Below, one piece after another: positions 58,398 to 64,000 of a DNA stretch of 64,000 nt. The stretch's first letter is position 1; every line of letters begins with the position of its first letter. The stretch lies in the NCBI GenBank assembly GCA_014871385.1, contig CM026422.1:22065014-22129013 (forward strand), in the 5' to 3' direction. The DNA comes from Ceratodon purpureus (taxonomy: Eukaryota; Streptophyta; Bryopsida; Pseudoditrichales; Ditrichaceae). The position numbers and the translations under genes are program-made. The notes beneath the pieces were generated by a model. That model did no database searches. It saw only the letters and a list, made by a program, of their open reading frames with translations, and was not told where the DNA came from.

Positions 58398-59545
58398 CAC
58401 CCTAACTTAACCTTGCAGAGTTGACAACATTGAGCAGATCAAGCCGTGATTCATCTGCAACACAATTACAGTAGGAACCTTGCTAAACATGCACTCCTTT
58501 CTAATAAATATGTCCTATGATCCTACGTCGTAAGATCGATCATCGAGGTGAGTGCCGCAAGCTGATTTAGGTTTTAAAACTACTCCGGCATATCACGCGG
58601 CTACGTGATAGCAAGATCCTGCTAGTTCGATTCGTAAGACATCACAGATCATACCTGCGAACATGGTTGTCGAATTTCCTATGTAGCCAGAATGAGGGAC
58701 TCAAATATTTGGCACAGGTGTGTCAGTACTAATCCAGTTTGTATCTGTCATTACAGCAAGATTTTGTTGCGTTCTTTCCTACAATTTACTGGTGCCGATA
58801 TTGCGGCAATGTCTATTCACGCTGGGAATTGTTGATGAGCATCAATTGCAATTGTTCCCCTTCTTTGGATTTCGCTCTTAGATCCTGCAGCAAGCATACT
58901 CAAGCACCAATGTGTAATGTTCGTTGGACGGGCTGCAAACAAAGTAGAATCCTTGAGTCTGAAAACCCTATTTGGCAAAACTTGGCACAAAACCGTTAAG
59001 CGTTGCCTTGAAACGGAACTGCACATACTGCCTACACAACTCAAACGCCGTTTCTAGGTCACAGTCAAGCTCACAGTCATACAGGCCAATGCAAAAAGGA
59101 AGAAAATCGCAAGAAATCCCCACCGGTTAGGGGAAAACAAAAGCAAAATTCAGAGGCAACACGTTCGAATATCTCTCTGTAGAAGCCAAAAATGCCACAC
59201 CCCATCCAACCCAAAAGACAGAAAGTCTGGGATCGAACCCCAAATGCCAAAATGAAGTTCAGATCTGGTATGTAGCAAGATACCACACCAAACAACAACC
59301 CTACACAAAACAAGGATAAGATCGTTGCACCCTAGTCACGAGTCACGACTCATTTACTGGCCTCGATCGAAAACCCATCATGCAACCCAAGCAACAGAAA
59401 AGGACACTGATAGTAAGGCAAATTACTTCTCCACTTCCTAGTTGATTCATCTGTGTTTCCAGGATGCGCTGTGTAAGCGCGATGCTGTAGTTGCATCGAT
59501 TCTCGTTATTGACAGGGATGCAAACACGACGGCGATGGAAGGGAG
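58398..59545 (+). repeat. Long dispersed repeat, copy B
   Basis: Second copy of the repeat at 49,745-51,325, about 8.6 kb downstream. A frame near the 3' end (ALCKRDAVVASILVIDRDAN) is also open in copy A (ALCKRNSEVASILVIERHAE), but the changes are not biased toward silent sites. Confidence 0.75.
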
Positions 59546-59699
59546 ACGAGTGAGGATGAACACGGAATACGGCTGGGAATCAAGTAACCCACCTGGAATG
59601 TGGCCGGATTCAGTGTTTGCAGAGGCTCACTCTCACCTTTGCCCATAATTTACATGCTATGCACGTCACATTGGCATACAACCAGATCCAGCAGTATAT

Positions 59700-62600
59700 T
59701 TGAACATTAATGCCATCTCTTACACAACACCTGCCAACAAGTTCTCACACCCATACCCCTGAAACACTTTTGAGTCAGTATTCAAAGCATGTACTGTCTA
59801 TCTCCCACAATGCAGATAGATGTGCTCCAAGCGATAATGGCCACACAAGGAGCATCAAACCGCTACAAATGAATCAAAAAATCAGAAAACCTGTATTCTT
59901 AACAACCCACGTCGAAGACCACCGTCGGTATGAAAGACCCCACTCCCGGCTACCAATACCTGGCTCTTCCAGTCCACCATTCCGATGATCAACGCACAGC
60001 ATAGGCTACTCTTGACAACATCCGCGCATGAGAGTTATGCAATTGCCGAAAACACACGCTTAATTCTGTGCAAGCTTGACAATCATACCAGCTACCATCA
60101 TCAACGTCAACGGGTAAGTCTACTAATCTAAACCCCGCTAAAATCAGCTTCAAACCTGAAGTAAAAACTCAAATACACACAACCTTCAGTACTCGTTTCA
60201 CTCGGTGGATTGTGATGATCTCAATGCGATCATTCCACCAACCCTAAAAAGCTTGCTTAAACCTTAAACCCTAACACAACAACCCAAACACTGAAGAATC
60301 ACCAACTCTTCTTCCCATCACCTTAACCTATTTACCCAAGTGTACAAAAATTCAAGCACATATCAAAATCATCTAGCTCTAGCACGTTTGCAAAACTGTG
60401 ATCGATCTGCATGCATGACCTTCCCGGGCACCTCATCTAACCATGATCAATCAACAAGCCGCCCATGTTGACTCCGGGCATCACAATCCTAGAATAATCC
60501 TGTGCAGGTTCCATGTGGGAGCTCATCTGGTTGGATTCACGACCCCAACGTCACTGCACCATCATCCAGTACCGCATGATCAAATCATTGTCGTCCACCT
60601 CCATCTCCAAGTCCAATCTGCTGCTTCATGGCTCCTGCGTCTCAGCTTCTGCCGTCTTGAACCCACATTCTAAGTCATATGAAATCTACACGTCTACCGT
60701 AATCCACTCCAACTCCATGAGACCTACATGTGATGCTCATGGAGCTCGGCTGCCAGGGCGGAGCCATTCCCGGCTTGCACTGTGGACATGGATTTTCGTT
60801 GACAAAAGGTCAGGCTTTTAGAGTGAAAACTTTTTTTTATTTTTATTTTATTTTTTTTAATGGCTGTTTTAATACTTTGAGTTGCTTTGCACTTTGCAGT
60901 GGCTTTTTGGGATGTGGAGCCCAATCATGAAACTGGTGACATGGGAGGTGAGCGGAGGTACTGTGGGAGGTTTGACGTCATGGTGGGAGGGGGTTCACAC
61001 TGCAACTAGTCCACTGGAGCAGGAATCAGGGGAAATGAAAAGCATGGACGATGATTGAAAGTGGGGTGGTTGTGAGCAAAACTCAATCATCTCTTCTAGC
61101 ATTTCTTATAAATAATTATCATGTAATCTAGCAAGAAAAACTATGAAACTTCATTCTGATACTCCTCAAGGATCTAGAATTCATCAACACTACTGTTACT
61201 TGATTGAAAGTGGGGTGGGTGAGAGCAAAACTCAATCATCTCTTCTAGCATTTGCTTGTCATGTAAACTAGCAAGAAAAACTATGAAACTTGATTTTGAT
61301 ACTGCTCAAGGAAAGGAATTGAGCACTGTTGTTAGTTGATTGTAAGAGGTTGTGTGGCTTTGGAAAGAGGTTTGTCTTGAGGGCAATGTGAATCTGAAGA
61401 GAAGACTTGGAAGTTGGTTGGCTTCATTCTGCAGAGTACTAGCATGATTGTTTGGTGAAGTCTCTACAAATTGGTTGCTAGCACATTTGCATCACTGCAT
61501 TGAAAGCCCGGAGTATGTGCTGTGTGCACGCAGAGAAGGCTCCACGAAGTGATGTAACTAGTTTTGTACTGTGACCGTAGAAGCATTTTGGCGTAACTAA
61601 GGAAGGTCAGCATCTAGCTTGGAGCCTACCATGAAAGCTGAAATTATTCACAACTTTCACTTGCACTTATTTAACGTAATAATTTTCATATATATGCACT
61701 TCACATACATACACTTCACATTTTTACACCTCAAAATTTCCCATTCAAAAACCAAGCACATATACAACAACTTAGTACAAGTTAAGTGAATAGGGTGACT
61801 ATGCAAATGGTCCATGGCATCTCTTTTCATTTACTTTTTTGTTTTAATGGAATTTGTGTACCTTGTTTCAGATAAGTGAGGTTCCAAAACCAAGGAAAAA
61901 ACAAGTAAACACATGTGACTTCCATTGAACACAGACCTTATCAGAAGGAATTAATGAGGGGGGTTTGGAGGAGTGGTAAATGACAAGCTCATGTGCCATT
62001 GATGAAAGCTCTTTCCGGGATCCTGAAGCTTATCCAAAAGAGGGGGGGAGCCACACTCCGGAGACCAGTCCTGCCTGGCCCTCCCCCCTCCATAGCCAAG
62101 ATAACTTGTAACTTCTTTAGTAAAACCCCTCCCACACTCAACCCCCTTCCTTCCACCCCCAAACTCCAAATATCCAAACACCCCCAATATCTAAACCCCC
62201 ACAGTTCACCCACCACACCACACTTGTCTAGGCTCCACTGCCCCACCCAAACGCCTACCATTCATGTCCCTCTCACTCTGACCTAATTCCACCCCCTGCA
62301 CAGAAAAATGACTTCCATGTGACCATGACCCTTGTGATGATCCCCCCTTCCACGACATAGCTTTATATCCCCCAAAAAAACTCCAAAACTGCCATCAAAG
62401 AGGGGGGTTAATTTAGCATCTGGGCCCCACCACGAACTCACCCCCCATTGAATCCCCTAAAAGCAAAGCTAATTAACCTCCACCATATTAGAGGAACAGT
62501 TGAAGCGCCATGTCACCAAGAATGATAGAAAGATGGCCACGAATGCAGGGGGTGTGTCTTGTCCGAAGGCACTGTTGGAAAATATTAACCAAGGGGGCCC

Positions 62601-64000
62601 CAATGGAAGGCAGGCCCCAAATGAAGTTATAACTAATTTCTGGCGGTGGTGGGAGACGGAGGTCAGTTCTCTGCCGTGGGATGGGGGTGGATCGACGCCT
62701 AGGATTGTCCACTGACAGCCAACACGGGGGGGAGGACGTGGGGTCCACTGGGGGACAGGGTACCGGGCCCGGGAGGATTCCGTGGGGATTCCGGGGAATG
62801 GCACCGCAACTTGCTGATTACCCGCTTTTTGCATCTTAGATGGGGAGCCTACCATCGCGCAGGGGGACTCCACATCCGCTGCGGGAGTTGCGGGCCGTGA
62901 TCCCGGCCCCACCGGTTCGCCGCCCGGTGGGCCACGGCGTGCGCGGTGAATTGCGCAGCGTGTGGCGTGGCCGGCCCGCGGGCGTCTCGAGCGAGCCGCT
63001 AAAAGATCTACGCTGGGTTGAGTTGTTACTGCTGCTGCTGCTGGGGTCTACCGGGCCTGGCCGGCTTCTGGGAGCCAGGAGCTTCAAAAAGATCTGTGTC
63101 TATTGTTTGGAATCAAATCCCTTATGCCTGTTGCCATGTTCCCTTTGTTGAAATATTTCAGTAAAATATTTCAAATATTTCTCCATGTTCTCAAAGAAAG
63201 GGAGGTAAAAAGGTGCCTGAAGTTCTCTTTTGCGATGTCTCAACCTAAAAAAAAGGTACCTGAAGGAAGGGGTACCTAAAACCCCCTCACAATAAACCTC
63301 GTCCTTGTCTTAATGACATGGCGAGCCTTCCCCTCCTTGATTCTAATTTTAGCAGGTATAGCCTCGTTTTAGTAATTAAAAAAAAAAATTTGATGGAACC
63401 AAGAAACTCGAATTACTTCATTATGTTTAGTTTTGATAATTTATAGAATTATTTTTAATTATTTTTTTCATCAACAAATTTTTTATAGAAAGCTTTTAGC
63501 CCCTACGAATGGATGCTCTGCTTGAGGGCCCTTCAACATTAAACTGATAGTTTGTTAGCCCATCTGCGCTCAACGGCAAGGTTACCTCGATGTTTTGATT
63601 ATTTGCCATCGAAAAGAACTTGACTACACTGTGATTTGCGGATAGCACTGAGAGAAATGGAGAGCTCTCACGTATTAGGGTTAGAAATGTGTCACTGTTT
63701 TATTTACTTGGACTCCCGGTTAAAGAAGAGGGCAAGGTTTATTGCCAGGACCTAAAACCAAGAACCGAGAGGAGGGAGGTGTACCTAAAACCAACATATG
63801 CTTGAAACTAATAGTATGGGTTTTTGATGTGTTTTGGAATTTAATAGTTTGTAGTGGTTCTAGAGGAATATTGGTTTGAAAGGCTCTTTGATTTAATGGA
63901 ACATTTTTAGGTTAAGTGGGCCTACCATGTGCAAGGGGAGATGCTGTATGTTTGTGTTTTTTTCTGGAGAAAAGGTGGGAATTAGAATGGGTTGGGCTGG
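59700..64000. other. Gene-poor right end with simple repeats
   Basis: No supported coding region. It contains a tandem duplication at 61,053-61,340, T- and A-rich tracts near 60,830-60,860 and 63,375-63,480, a C-rich stretch at about 62,040-62,300, and a GC-rich block at about 62,690-63,070. Confidence 0.4.
61053..61340 (+). repeat. Tandem duplication, period about 149 bp
   Basis: GATTGAAAGTGGGGTGG starts at 61,053 and again at 61,202, each followed by GAGCAAAACTCAATCATCTC and CTAGCAAGAAAAACTATGAA. The copies differ by scattered substitutions and a 15-bp length difference; a third start (TTGATTGTAAGAGG) is only a remnant. Confidence 0.8.

Noticed and set aside
59190-59290. tRNA-like box B (GGTTCGATCC on the minus strand), also degraded at 51,010-51,035
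   Set aside because: No matching acceptor stem, D-arm or clear box A at the right spacing. It belongs to the dispersed repeat and could at most be an old SINE-like trace.
49745-59545. The two direct repeat copies as LTRs of one retrotransposon
   Set aside because: They lack TG..CA ends, differ greatly in length, and the intervening 7 kb holds a host pseudogene and a host gene, with no gag or pol.
1-64000. CRISPR arrays, bacterial operons or phage regions
   Set aside because: Introns, plant gene families and eukaryotic transposons throughout; the only arrays are a minisatellite and microsatellites without spacers.

Overview
The window looks like nuclear DNA of a land plant, most likely a moss. 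Genes are split by GT..AG introns of roughly 70-1100 bp, gene-free stretches are long and AT-rich, and the recognisable proteins are plant types: an F-box protein, MIC10, a histidine phosphotransfer protein (HPt), a Nudix hydrolase of the plant diadenosine-polyphosphate type, and a COBRA-like protein. Species cannot be fixed from the sequence alone. Exon models below were built by hand from reading frames and splice consensus, without transcript support.

Layout. 1-3 kb: a decayed mobile-element gene with a DUF7869-like domain. 3-6.3 kb: AT-rich, no gene seen. 6.5-6.75 kb: a fragment of the splicing factor YJU2/CCDC94. 8.8-10.05 kb: an intact single-exon F-box gene. 11,773-26,937: a 15.2-kb CACTA (En/Spm) DNA transposon with 13-bp terminal inverted repeats, a TGA target duplication, subterminal TGACA/TGTCA clusters, a four-exon transposase with no internal stop in the model (about 1254 aa), and a divergent TnpA-like gene broken once at an A10 tract. 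28.5-29.7 kb: a 5'-truncated LINE. 30.3-31.1 kb: a composite repeat. 31.6-33.1 kb: MIC10 with a long leader intron and a small foldback element inserted in its last codons. 34.9-36.3 kb or beyond: an HPt gene. 37-42 kb: repeats and minisatellites, no convincing gene. 42.3-44.1 kb: a Nudix gene with an altered catalytic motif. 45.1-48.3 kb: a five-exon COBRA-like gene (674 aa). 49.7-51.3 and 58.4-59.6 kb: two diverged direct copies of an unidentified repeat. 51.6-53.2 kb: a pseudogene of a transportin-SR/MOS14-type import receptor. 54.4-56.5 kb: a six-exon gene for a probable plastid-targeted protein. The rest to 64 kb is mostly gene-free.

The host genes are unrelated housekeeping, signalling and cell-wall genes and do not form a pathway. 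The co-functional unit is the CACTA element: transposase, TnpA-like protein and the termini they would act on. The most unusual items are that near-complete transposon, the foldback insertion that rewrote the MIC10 C terminus, the Nudix protein with two changed catalytic acids, and two further long hairpins of possible MITE or MIRNA type.
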